DNA from: Fimbriimonadales bacterium
Lineage (GTDB): Bacteria > Armatimonadota > Fimbriimonadia > Fimbriimonadales > GBS-DC
Assembly: GCA_026416655.1 (NCBI GenBank)
Contig: JAOAES010000108.1
Span: forward strand, 1-8,475
Direction: 5' to 3'
Length of the DNA: 8,475 bases
Under the pieces are notes generated by a model. That model did no database searches. It was not told the DNA's origin and saw nothing but the letters and a program-made list of their open reading frames with translations. Position 1 is the first letter of the stretch, and each line of letters starts with the position of its first letter. The translations under genes and the position numbers were made by a program. Below, piece by piece: positions 1-6,246 of the stretch.

Positions 1-4
1 GATT

Positions 5-135
5 TTGAGTTCAGATTGGGGTGTGTTTTGGGGTGGTTGGCGGGGTTTACGGGGGGGGCGTTTTTGGGTTGAGTTCATTTATTTAGCGTGGCTAAGAGTT
101 GCGCGACCCCCCTGTAGACATTTGTTTTGAGTTCA
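5..135 (+). repeat. Three direct copies of TTGAGTTCA
   Basis: The nonamer TTGAGTTCA occurs at 5-13, 69-77 and 127-135. The first and third copies share a longer 12-bp match (TTTTGAGTTCAG, 3-14 and 125-136). Copies two and three each precede a TTAGCGTGGCTAA palindrome, with centre-to-centre distances of 16 and 36 bp, a difference of 20 bp or about two helical turns. They could be recognition boxes for a regulator of the downstream gene, or remnants of a duplicated element. No known regulator is recognised. Confidence 0.5.
18..58 (+). other. Four G-runs, possible G-quadruplex
   Basis: Runs of four or more G lie at 18-21, 30-33, 42-45 and 51-58, separated by 8, 8 and 5 bases. Four G-tracts could stack into a four-layer quadruplex, though two loops are slightly longer than the usual 1-7 rule. 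Another run of seven G lies at 143-149. The function is unknown; the region is upstream of the first operon, on the same strand as its mRNA. Confidence 0.35.
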
Positions 136-173
136 GCGGGGTGGGGGGGTCGCGCAGAATTTAGCGTGGCTAA
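83..173. repeat. Nested inverted repeat bearing two TTAGC-GTG-GCTAA palindromes
   Basis: Two identical TTAGCGTGGCTAA palindromes lie at 83-95 and 161-173. The right one extends to 8-bp arms (AATTTAGC/GCTAAATT, 158-176). Between them, GCGCGACCCCCC (101-112) is the exact reverse complement of GGGGGGTCGCGC (144-155). The palindrome-to-arm gap is five bases on both sides, so 83-112 and 144-173 form an imperfect 30-bp inverted repeat (23 of 30 pairs) around a 31-bp centre. The right palindrome lies where a -35 element would sit for the TATAAT at 192-197, which fits an operator. The nested symmetry also fits a small REP/MITE-like element. The sequence alone does not decide between these. Confidence 0.6.
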
Positions 174-191
174 ATTGATTCGCGCGGCGCT

Positions 192-197
192 TATAAT
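192..197 (+). promoter_or_regulatory. Probable -10 box of the glycosidase/hydrolase operon
   Basis: A perfect TATAAT lies 44 bp before the start codon at 242. No good -35 hexamer is found at 16-18 bp spacing (169-174 reads GCTAAA). Instead that position is occupied by the TTAGC-GTG-GCTAA palindrome at 161-173. This suggests a promoter that relies on, or is blocked by, a protein bound to the palindrome. Confidence 0.4.
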
Positions 198-241
198 TCA
201 CCCTGCAGGAGACTGCCCGCCTCTGCCGAATCAAAGGAACG

Positions 242-1369
242 ATGCACAGTACCGCCCGAAATCGCTTGCCTGAGGAGACGCGCGCCCTGTGGGTGGTGCG
301 CACCTCGATGGTCTCGCCGAGTTCTGTAGAGCGCGTCGTGCAGTTAGCCGCGCGCTACGGTTTCAACGCGCTGTTTGTGCAAGTGCGCGGGCGTGGCGAC
401 GCCTACTACCGCTCCAGCTACGAGCCGCGCGCCGAGGCGCTGGCGAGCCAGCCCACCGACTTTGACCCGCTTGGCTACCTGTTGCGCTGCGCCGACGGCT
501 TGGGCTTGCAGGTGCATGCGTGGCTGAATGTGTTCTATGTGTGGAGCCAGTCGCGCCTGCCGCGCAGCGGTCAGCATGTCGTCTGTCGCAGCCCGAACTG
601 GATTGCCCGCGACGCGCAGAACCGCTACCAGATGACCACCGCAGGCAAGGTGGAAGGCGTCTACCTGTGCCCCAGCAACCCGAATGTGCGGGCGCACCTG
701 CTCAAGGTGTTCGCCGAAGTCGCCGAGCGGTATCCCCAGCTGGACGGGCTGCACTTAGACTATGTGCGCTATCCGTACGAGGGCTACTGCTACTGCGCGG
801 GCTGTCGGGCGCGGTTCCGCGCGGCGATGCGGGAGCGTGTCCCCGAATCGCGCCGCGCCGAGTTAGACCGTCGCGCGGCAGGGCGCAACCCGCTGGCGTG
901 GATTCAGGCGTTCCCCGCCGAGTGGAGCGACTGGCGGCGCGACCAGGTGAGCGCGTTCGTGCGGGCGTTCAGCCGTCAGTCGCGGCGCATCAACCCGAAC
1001 CTGATTCTCTCAGCGGCGGTGTGGCCCCACCCCCAGCTCGCCGCGAAACATAAACTGCAGGACTGGCTCTACTGGCTGCACAGCGACTGGCTGGACACCG
1101 TGCTGCCGATGGCGTATGACAAGGACACGGCGGTCGTCGCGCGTCAGGCGGCGCATGTGGTGGAGCAAGCGCAGGGGCGTCCCGTGATTGTCGGCGTCGG
1201 CGCGTGGCAGGTCGCTCCCGAAAGCGCGGTCAACAAGATTCGGGCAATCCGGCGCAGCGGCGCGCGTGGATTTAGCCTGTTTTCCTACGACGCCATCACC
1301 CAAAACGGCGCGAGCGAGACCTACCTGCGCCAGATTGTGCATGAGGTGAACCCCAACCCTTTCGGATGA
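242..1369 (+). CDS. GHL10-family (DUF187/PF02638-like) glycosidase-like protein
   Basis: This 375-residue protein matches the glycosyl-hydrolase-like 10 family, TIM-barrel proteins that include E. coli DigH (YddW), which cleaves denuded peptidoglycan glycans, and Bacillus YngK. Visible family landmarks are 'FNALFVQVRGRGDAYYRS' (41-58), the DPLGYL segment (75-80), 'VHAWLNVF' (91-98), and 'LDGLHLDYVRYP' (167-178), whose Asp168 and Asp173 are candidate active-site acids. 'LDTVLPMAYD' (284-293) follows near the C-terminus. No signal peptide or membrane segment is seen, unlike exported relatives, so it may act in the cytoplasm. A C-x-C-x-x-C cluster (Cys183, 185, 188) follows the presumed catalytic strand and might bind metal. 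AAAGGA at 233-238 is a ribosome-binding site three bases from the ATG, closer than usual. The next gene overlaps by four bases (ATGA). The fold family is well supported; the substrate is inferred only. Confidence 0.82.
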   Translation: MHSTARNRLPEETRALWVVRTSMVSPSSVERVVQLAARYGFNALFVQVRGRGDAYYRSSYEPRAEALASQPTDFDPLGYLLRCADGLGLQVHAWLNVFYVWSQSRLPRSGQHVVCRSPNWIARDAQNRYQMTTAGKVEGVYLCPSNPNVRAHLLKVFAEVAERYPQLDGLHLDYVRYPYEGYCYCAGCRARFRAAMRERVPESRRAELDRRAAGRNPLAWIQAFPAEWSDWRRDQVSAFVRAFSRQSRRINPNLILSAAVWPHPQLAAKHKLQDWLYWLHSDWLDTVLPMAYDKDTAVVARQAAHVVEQAQGRPVIVGVGAWQVAPESAVNKIRAIRRSGARGFSLFSYDAITQNGASETYLRQIVHEVNPNPFG

Positions 1370-2433
1370 GCGGAGCTAAGACGATGCCCAGCGTAGAGAG
1401 CGTGATTCAGGAGGCGATTGAGCGCAAAATCTTCCCCAGCGCGGCGTGCGCCGTGCTACTGGGCGGGCGCGTGAAGTATCAGGGGCTGTTTGGCAAGCCC
1501 GACCCCGAACGCGACGCCGAAACCAGCCCAGCCGCCATCTACGACCTCGCCTCGCTTACCAAACCGCTCAGCACGGCGACACTTGCCCTCATCGCCTTAG
1601 AAGAGGGCAAACTGACGCTGGAGACGCCCCTCACGCGCTTTTTCCCGGAAGCGAAGCACCACGAAGGCGTGCTGGTGAAGCACCTGCTGACCCACACGGC
1701 GGGGCTGCCCGCGTGGCGCGCCCTCTATAAAAACGCCGAATCGCGCGATGCCGTGATTCAGGCGGCTCTGAACACCCCGCGCACGCGCCCTCCAGGACAG
1801 GGCTACACCTACAGCGACCTCGGTTATATCCTGATGGGCGCGATTCTGGAGCGCGTCTATGAGCAATCGCAGGCGGAGCTGTTCAGAACCAAAGTCGCCG
1901 AGCCGCTCGGATTGCAATCCACCGGCTACTGCCCGCCTGCAGAGTGGCGTGAGCGCGTCGCCCCCACAGGGCACTCCGAAAATCGCGCGGGCAAGGTGAT
2001 TCACGGCGAGGTGCATGACGAGAACGCCTTTGCGATGGGCGGCGTCGCGGGGCACGCAGGGCTGTTCGGCTCGCTGGACGACCTGATTCGCTACGCGCGG
2101 ATGGTGCTGAGCGGGGGGCGTCCACTGCTCTCATACTACTCGATTCAGCTGCTGCTGACCCCGCAGGCGCAAATCGGCAATCAGCCACCCAGCATGCACA
2201 CGATTGGCTTGTTCGCCCATCCCAACCCCCTGTTGCCGCGCGGCGACCTGTTCCCCCCGCGTTGCGTGGGGCATTCGGGCTTCACGGGAACCGTGCTGCT
2301 GTTCGACCCGCAAATCGAGATGGCGGTCATCCTGCTCACGAACCATGTCTACTACTCGCGTGAGAAGGACGCCTACTTAGACTATCGTCGGCGCATTCTG
2401 AACGCCCTTGCGGCGCAGATTGGGGAAGTCTAA
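1366..2433 (+). CDS. Class-C beta-lactamase-fold serine hydrolase (YfeW/esterase-like)
   Basis: This 355-residue protein belongs to the beta-lactamase/penicillin-binding serine hydrolase family (PF00144). The nucleophile motif is S63-L-T-K66 in 'YDLASLTKP'. The second motif is Y149-S-D, and H303-S-G stands for the third (KTG-like) motif. The stretch 'HDENAFAMGGVAGHAGLFG' (217-235) is typical of the YfeW-like D,D-carboxypeptidase/esterase branch. There is no signal peptide, so a cytoplasmic esterase, amidase or muropeptide hydrolase is as likely as a periplasmic penicillin-binding protein. ATG 1366 overlaps the previous stop as ATGA, implying translational coupling. An in-frame ATG at 1384 has a better Shine-Dalgarno (GGAG 1372-1375, eight bases away) and would remove only six residues; it may be the true start. 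Tandem TAA stops end the gene. Pairing with a GHL10 glycosidase points to cell-wall turnover (inference). Confidence 0.87.
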   Translation: MSGAKTMPSVESVIQEAIERKIFPSAACAVLLGGRVKYQGLFGKPDPERDAETSPAAIYDLASLTKPLSTATLALIALEEGKLTLETPLTRFFPEAKHHEGVLVKHLLTHTAGLPAWRALYKNAESRDAVIQAALNTPRTRPPGQGYTYSDLGYILMGAILERVYEQSQAELFRTKVAEPLGLQSTGYCPPAEWRERVAPTGHSENRAGKVIHGEVHDENAFAMGGVAGHAGLFGSLDDLIRYARMVLSGGRPLLSYYSIQLLLTPQAQIGNQPPSMHTIGLFAHPNPLLPRGDLFPPRCVGHSGFTGTVLLFDPQIEMAVILLTNHVYYSREKDAYLDYRRRILNALAAQIGEV

Positions 2434-2464
2434 TAAGTGCTTCCCGCGAAGAATCCTACAGCAA

Positions 2465-2541
2465 GGTACGACGGCGTCCCCGCCGTCGTGCCCGCACACT
2501 GTTCAAAGCCGAGCGTACGACGGCGGGGACGCCGTCGTACC
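2465..2541. repeat. REPIN-like inverted doublet of GC-rich palindromes
   Basis: Bases 2465-2489 and 2517-2541 are perfect 25-bp reverse complements separated by 27 bp, and each arm is itself a hairpin. The left hairpin pairs ACGACGGCG with CGCCGTCGT around TCCC. The right one pairs GTACGACGGCG with CGCCGTCGTAC around GGGA. An inverted pair of palindromic units is the layout of REPIN/BIME elements. It lies between convergent genes (ends at 2433 and 2704) and could also halt transcription, although there is no T-tract. The remaining spacer, 2542-2703, is less GC-rich; no gene, RNA or terminator was recognised in it. Confidence 0.75.
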
Positions 2542-2703
2542 GTCCGCTTCGGCGTATCGCACGATATTTCATGGGAAGCATTTATCGCTTGAACAGCATA
2601 GACGGGATTTCTCGATCGCGTGGGTGCGAATTCATTATGTTGGGCGTCTACTGCTCCGTGTGCGCTGGTCGGCTATTTATCCGCCCCCCTCAGCCAACTC
2701 CTC

Positions 2704-3234
2704 TCATCTGAAGCCCCGATTGATATTAGAATCCACCATCGCCTGCTTAATCGCAGGGCGGGTCAGGAAGTAGAAGATGGATAGCAGGTAGAGGTAGTCG
2801 ATGGGGATAGGGATACCCGCTTTTCTCTCCTTGGTCGGCTGTATCTGATGTTGCTGGCGTATAGGCTCATAAATGACGCGGTCTGCAACGAAGTTCACGC
2901 CCTGCCACACGATGTATGCGACGGCGAAGAAGAGCATCAGCCTGCGTCCCCGCTCCTGCATTGCCAGCAGCTTCCACGCGCCCACCAGCAGCACCCCATG
3001 TATCCCTAACGGGATAAGGTTGGCAACAACGATTGATAACCGCTGCCAAGGCGACTGCAGCAATCCACGAAACTCTGCAGGGAGTTCCGTTCCAGCGGAA
3101 GCCGCGATCCGTTCAGCAAGCGCAGTCGGGTTAATGATTAGACCAATCAGCAGCGGGATCCCGAGCAGCAGGACAAGCCCTCCCCAGATTACGCCCACTG
3201 CGCCGATAATCGTAACCGATGCGGGTCGTTGCAT
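2704..3234 (-). CDS. Small four-helix integral membrane protein, unknown function
   Basis: This 176-residue protein is strongly hydrophobic, with four likely membrane segments at about 8-34, 66-91, 98-118 and 143-159. A polar loop separates helices one and two (36-63), and a charged stretch separates three and four (119-140, containing 'QPTKERKAG'). It begins MQRPASVTIIG and its last helix runs into 'YFLTRPAIKQAM', a pattern familiar from small conserved hypothetical membrane proteins of environmental bacteria. No enzyme motif is visible. GAGGAG (3237-3242) precedes the ATG by only two bases, a short but usable spacing similar to the first gene here. It is divergent from the methyltransferase (69 bp between starts) and convergent with the serine hydrolase. 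Real coding is supported by the ribosome-binding site and the coherent membrane topology. Confidence 0.75.
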   Translation of the reverse strand: MQRPASVTIIGAVGVIWGGLVLLLGIPLLIGLIINPTALAERIAASAGTELPAEFRGLLQSPWQRLSIVVANLIPLGIHGVLLVGAWKLLAMQERGRRLMLFFAVAYIVWQGVNFVADRVIYEPIRQQHQIQPTKERKAGIPIPIDYLYLLSIFYFLTRPAIKQAMVDSNINRGFR

Positions 3235-3267
3235 CGCTCCTCACCTGCCGAAGCTGTTCAACTCGAT

Positions 3268-3296
3268 AGGGTAAACTCCTGCTGATTGGTTTGCAA
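3268..3296 (-). promoter_or_regulatory. Weak candidate promoter of the membrane protein
   Basis: On the minus strand, TTGCAA (3296-3291) and TACCCT (3273-3268) are spaced by 17 bp and match four and three positions of the sigma-70 consensus. Transcription would start near 3261, giving a leader of about 26 bases. The match is modest and the call tentative. Confidence 0.25.
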
Positions 3297-3303
3297 TCTC
3301 TGT

Positions 3304-4347
3304 ATGATTAAGTATCTCGGCTCCAAGCGCGCGCTGATCGGCTGGATTACGGGCGTGGTGCAACAGATACACGCCCTTGCGCCTATTCGCACCGTCGTCG
3401 ACCTGTTTTCGGGCAGCGCGCGAGTGGCGCACGCGCTCAAAGCGCAGGGCTACTTCGTGCATGCGAACGACCACAACGCCTACGCCTATGTTCTGGCGCA
3501 AGCCCTCGTGGAAGCCGACCGCGATGACTACCCGCCCGAATGTGTCCAGCCGATATTAGAAACGCTGATGCAGCTGCCTCCCCGACGCGGCTGGTTCACG
3601 GAGACCTACTGCGAGCAAGCCCGCTACTTCCGCCCAGAAAACGGCGCGCGGATTGAGGCGATTCGCGAGAGCATCGAGAGCTACAACGACCCGCTCCTGC
3701 GCGCCATTCTGCTTACCAGCCTCATGCTCGCCGCCGACCGCGTCGATTCCACGACGGGGCTGCAGATGGCGTATCTCAAGCAGTGGGCGCCGCGCGCCTA
3801 CAAGCCGCTGAAGCTGCAGTACCCGCCCCTGCTCGCAGGCGCAGGCAAAGCCTATCAGGAAGACGCGCTGGCACTCGCAAGCAGCCTGGAGGCAGACCTG
3901 TTCTACTTAGACCCGCCCTACAACCAGCACTCCTACCTCGCGAACTACCATGTGTGGGAGACGCTGGTGTTGTGGGATTGCCCCGACACCTACGGCGTGG
4001 CGTGTAAGCGCGTCGATGTGAAGCATCGTAAAAGCCCCTTCAACTCACGGGCGCAAGCGTGCGAGGCGATGGCGTACCTCGTCCATCAGATACGCGCCCC
4101 GCACCTGCTGGTCTCCTTCAACGACGAGGGCTACCTCACACGCGAAGAGATCGAGGCAATTCTGGGCGAGTGGGGTTATGTGGTTCATTTTGAGCGTCCT
4201 TACAAGCGATATGTCGGCGCGCTGATCGGCGTTTATAACCCGCGCGGCGAGAAGGTCGGACAGGTCTCACACACCCGCAATCACGAGTGGCTCTTTCTGG
4301 CGACGAAGCAGAAGGCGGTGTGGGCAGGGCTGATGCGTGGGAACTGA
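3304..4347 (+). CDS. D12-class N6-adenine DNA methyltransferase (COG3392-like), solitary
   Basis: This 347-residue enzyme should transfer a methyl group from S-adenosylmethionine to N6 of adenine in a specific DNA site. It opens with the family signature 'MIKYLGSKRALIGWI'. The SAM-binding motif I is 'DLFSGSARVA' (33-42), with the acidic partner in 'HANDHNAYAY' (53-62). The catalytic motif IV is 'DPPYNQHSYLANYHVWETL' (203-221), giving the alpha order I then IV. 'WFTETYCEQARYFRPENGAR' (97-116) is also typical of the COG3392 subgroup. The start is placed at ATG 3304 because the family begins at this point; the in-frame TTG 18 bases upstream would add VCNLC-type residues not seen in relatives. 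No Shine-Dalgarno precedes the ATG, so the message may be leaderless. No restriction endonuclease or specificity gene adjoins it, so it looks like an orphan methylase. The target sequence cannot be read from the gene. Confidence 0.9.
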   Translation: MIKYLGSKRALIGWITGVVQQIHALAPIRTVVDLFSGSARVAHALKAQGYFVHANDHNAYAYVLAQALVEADRDDYPPECVQPILETLMQLPPRRGWFTETYCEQARYFRPENGARIEAIRESIESYNDPLLRAILLTSLMLAADRVDSTTGLQMAYLKQWAPRAYKPLKLQYPPLLAGAGKAYQEDALALASSLEADLFYLDPPYNQHSYLANYHVWETLVLWDCPDTYGVACKRVDVKHRKSPFNSRAQACEAMAYLVHQIRAPHLLVSFNDEGYLTREEIEAILGEWGYVVHFERPYKRYVGALIGVYNPRGEKVGQVSHTRNHEWLFLATKQKAVWAGLMRGN

Positions 4348-4362
4348 GCGCCTCCAACGAGA

Positions 4363-6246
4363 TTAGCGATCCAGCAAGCCCAGTGCTATCTCCGCCGCCT
4401 GTGTCCAGTAGCATCCGTCTTCCAGGTGGGCGTGGACTTCGGGCAGGTGCGTCGCGAGTTCGTGCAAGCCCAGCATGGGCAGCTCGGGCAGTTGCGGAAA
4501 GATTACGATTTTGCCGGGGTAGCGATGTTCCTGCACGGCGCGCAGGGCGTCGGGGAGCGCGTTCAGCCCCGCGATGGCGCCAATCACCTTACGAGCGGGC
4601 AGCGCGCCCTCTGCCACAAGGCGCAAGCACTCAGCAATATCGTCCATCGTGGAGCCGCTGCTGCCCAGCAACCGCATATGCCGTGACGCCAGCCGTGTAA
4701 GGTCGAGAGGTACTTTTTGCCCCTTCGGAATGCCCGCGAACAGGTTCAGCACGCCCCCATCGGTGAGTAAGGGGTAAGTCAGCGACACGGCGTCGGGCGA
4801 GGAAGCGAGGAGCATAATCTGGTCGAATCCGTGCGGGCAGAGCATCCGCAGGTGGGCTTGTTGCGCCTCTGGCTCGGCGTCGGCGTTGCAGTAGAACTGC
4901 AAGTCGATGCCCGCCTGCTGCGCCAACGGCGTTCCGAGTTCGCGCAGCGGCTCCAGTCGCTCAGGGTGGCGGTCGACGACCACCACCTGCGCGGGCGGTT
5001 CAGGGCGTGTGAGCGCGTAGAACAGCTGCATCTGCCCCATTGCGCCGCCTGCCCCGAAGAGCAACAACCTATCGCCTTTACGCAACGCCGAATCGCGCGT
5101 GTGGCGGTAGGCGTCGGTGATGTCCCAGCCCGTTGTGCCCATCACCAGCAGACGATCGTAGTGCAGCCTGCCGACATCGACAGGCACGGCATCCAGCTTG
5201 TGGTGGCAGGTGAAGCTCAGCGCGCCGCCGTAGCCGAGCGCGTCGAGGGCGGTCTCCAGCAGCGCGGGCGTTGGGGTGCCGAACAGGAGAATATCGGTGA
5301 AACCGTCGGGCGCGTGGGTCTCGCGCAGGCGTCGCAGCAGCGCGGGGTCGTAGAGGTTTTCTTCCGAAACTTCCACACGCTCGGTCGCCATGCCGAGTTG
5401 TTGCGCGGTGTGAAGAAACTCGTCAGCGAGGGGGCTGCCACGCGAGTCGACGATGACAATCGCGACGCCGTTCGTGGCTTGGGCGTCCCGCTCAAGAACT
5501 GTTTCTGCTGCTATGATATGAGCGGCATTTTCTGCACGGGCGGGGACGCCCGTGCCACTGGAGGGCGTATCCACACGGGCGGGGACGCCCGTGCCACTGG
5601 AGGGCATATCCGCAAGGACAGGACTGTCCGTGCTACGGAGGGGTTCCAGCGCGCTACACCTATACCGCACCATCGGCGCGTGGGGGATGACCACCAGCCA
5701 CCTGCCGTTGGGTTGGGGGGTTGGGCGCGGCTGGATGCGATAGCTGGCGACGACACACGCCCACGGCTCCACCAACGCGGCTTCGGCATAACTCAGATGC
5801 TCCGGGCAACGCAACAGGTAGCAACCTGCGTCGCCGTTCAGCACCGGCTCGCCAAAGACCGTATACTGCGAATAGCCGCCATCCAGCGCGTAGCCCACCG
5901 CCTGCACGCGCCCGTTGACATACACATCCGCCTGCACGATATAGCGTTCGCCCACCTGAAAGCGGTCTTTGAGTGCGTCGCCTACCTGCGCGATGGTGCA
6001 GCTGATTTCGTGCCCCATCACGACGGGATACTGGCGCAAGTCGCGGGCGATTTTCGGGTGCGCCTCGCCCAGTCGCAGAATCTTGAGGTCGCTGAAGCAG
6101 ATGCCGACGGCGTCGATTCGGGCTAAGACTTCGTTCGGCGCGGGTTGAGGCGTGGGCAGGAGCTCAGGCTTGCCCTCGCGCCCCAGATTCTCCAAGCCCG
6201 CGCCGTACAGATTCCAGCGCAGATGATGCGGGGGAACCGTCATCAC
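4363..6246 (-). CDS. Long medium-chain dehydrogenase (sorbose-1-phosphate-reductase-like) with two Rossmann-like domains and in-frame repeats
   Basis: This 627-residue protein is much longer than usual MDR enzymes (about 340-410). Residues 1-170 form the GroES-like catalytic domain: Cys50 ('GICFSDLK'), His79-Glu80 ('VVMGHE') and Glu160 ('LVEPWACV') are the likely catalytic-zinc ligands. The four-cysteine structural-zinc loop is absent, as in the SorE-like subgroup. Residues 391-545 are a good NAD-binding Rossmann domain with loop 'GAGGAMG' (398-404) and Asp425 ending strand two, which favours NAD(H). Residues 181-385 look like a second, degenerate copy: 'GRWLVVIP', 'AIVIVD' and 'FTDILLFG' parallel 'GDRLLLFG', 'QVVVVD' and 'FDQIMLLA', but the glycine loop is lost. 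Residues 204-242 are encoded by three 39-bp palindromic repeats. The start is GTG (GTGA overlap with the protease stop) or the ATG one codon later (TGATG); numbering here uses GTG. The polyol or sugar-phosphate substrate is inferred and unknown. Confidence 0.85.
   Translation of the reverse strand: MMTVPPHHLRWNLYGAGLENLGREGKPELLPTPQPAPNEVLARIDAVGICFSDLKILRLGEAHPKIARDLRQYPVVMGHEISCTIAQVGDALKDRFQVGERYIVQADVYVNGRVQAVGYALDGGYSQYTVFGEPVLNGDAGCYLLRCPEHLSYAEAALVEPWACVVASYRIQPRPTPQPNGRWLVVIPHAPMVRYRCSALEPLRSTDSPVLADMPSSGTGVPARVDTPSSGTGVPARAENAAHIIAAETVLERDAQATNGVAIVIVDSRGSPLADEFLHTAQQLGMATERVEVSEENLYDPALLRRLRETHAPDGFTDILLFGTPTPALLETALDALGYGGALSFTCHHKLDAVPVDVGRLHYDRLLVMGTTGWDITDAYRHTRDSALRKGDRLLLFGAGGAMGQMQLFYALTRPEPPAQVVVVDRHPERLEPLRELGTPLAQQAGIDLQFYCNADAEPEAQQAHLRMLCPHGFDQIMLLASSPDAVSLTYPLLTDGGVLNLFAGIPKGQKVPLDLTRLASRHMRLLGSSGSTMDDIAECLRLVAEGALPARKVIGAIAGLNALPDALRAVQEHRYPGKIVIFPQLPELPMLGLHELATHLPEVHAHLEDGCYWTQAAEIALGLLDR
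5521..5637. repeat. Three in-frame 39-bp palindromic repeat units inside the dehydrogenase
   Basis: Units lie at 5521-5559, 5560-5598 and 5599-5637 and encode 'SGTGVPARAENAA', 'SGTGVPARVDTPS' and 'RSTDSPVLADMPS' (residues 230-242, 217-229 and 204-216). Two units have the core CACGGGCG-GGGA-CGCCCGTG. The third has the GGACAG-GA-CTGTCC core with one outer mismatch. Both cores recur in the array at 7471-7601, in the same orientation and with the same trailing CCACTGG-type flank. The exact 39-bp period keeps the reading frame, unlike the 34-36-bp spacing in the intergenic array. Confidence 0.85.

Noticed and set aside
2465..2541. Intrinsic terminator
   Set aside because: The hairpins are strong but have no following T-tract on either strand; the inverted doublet structure fits a repeat element better, though some termination effect is possible.
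2408..2773. 121-residue plus-strand open frame
   Set aside because: It overlaps the ends of two real genes, crosses the palindrome doublet, and shows no family features.
3286..3303. TTG start upstream of the methyltransferase
   Set aside because: Family members begin at the 'MIKYLGSKR' segment, which coincides with ATG 3304; no ribosome-binding site supports the TTG.
4831..6126. 431-residue plus-strand open frame
   Set aside because: It is antisense to the dehydrogenase, which has clear family motifs; the frame is open because of GC-rich codon bias.
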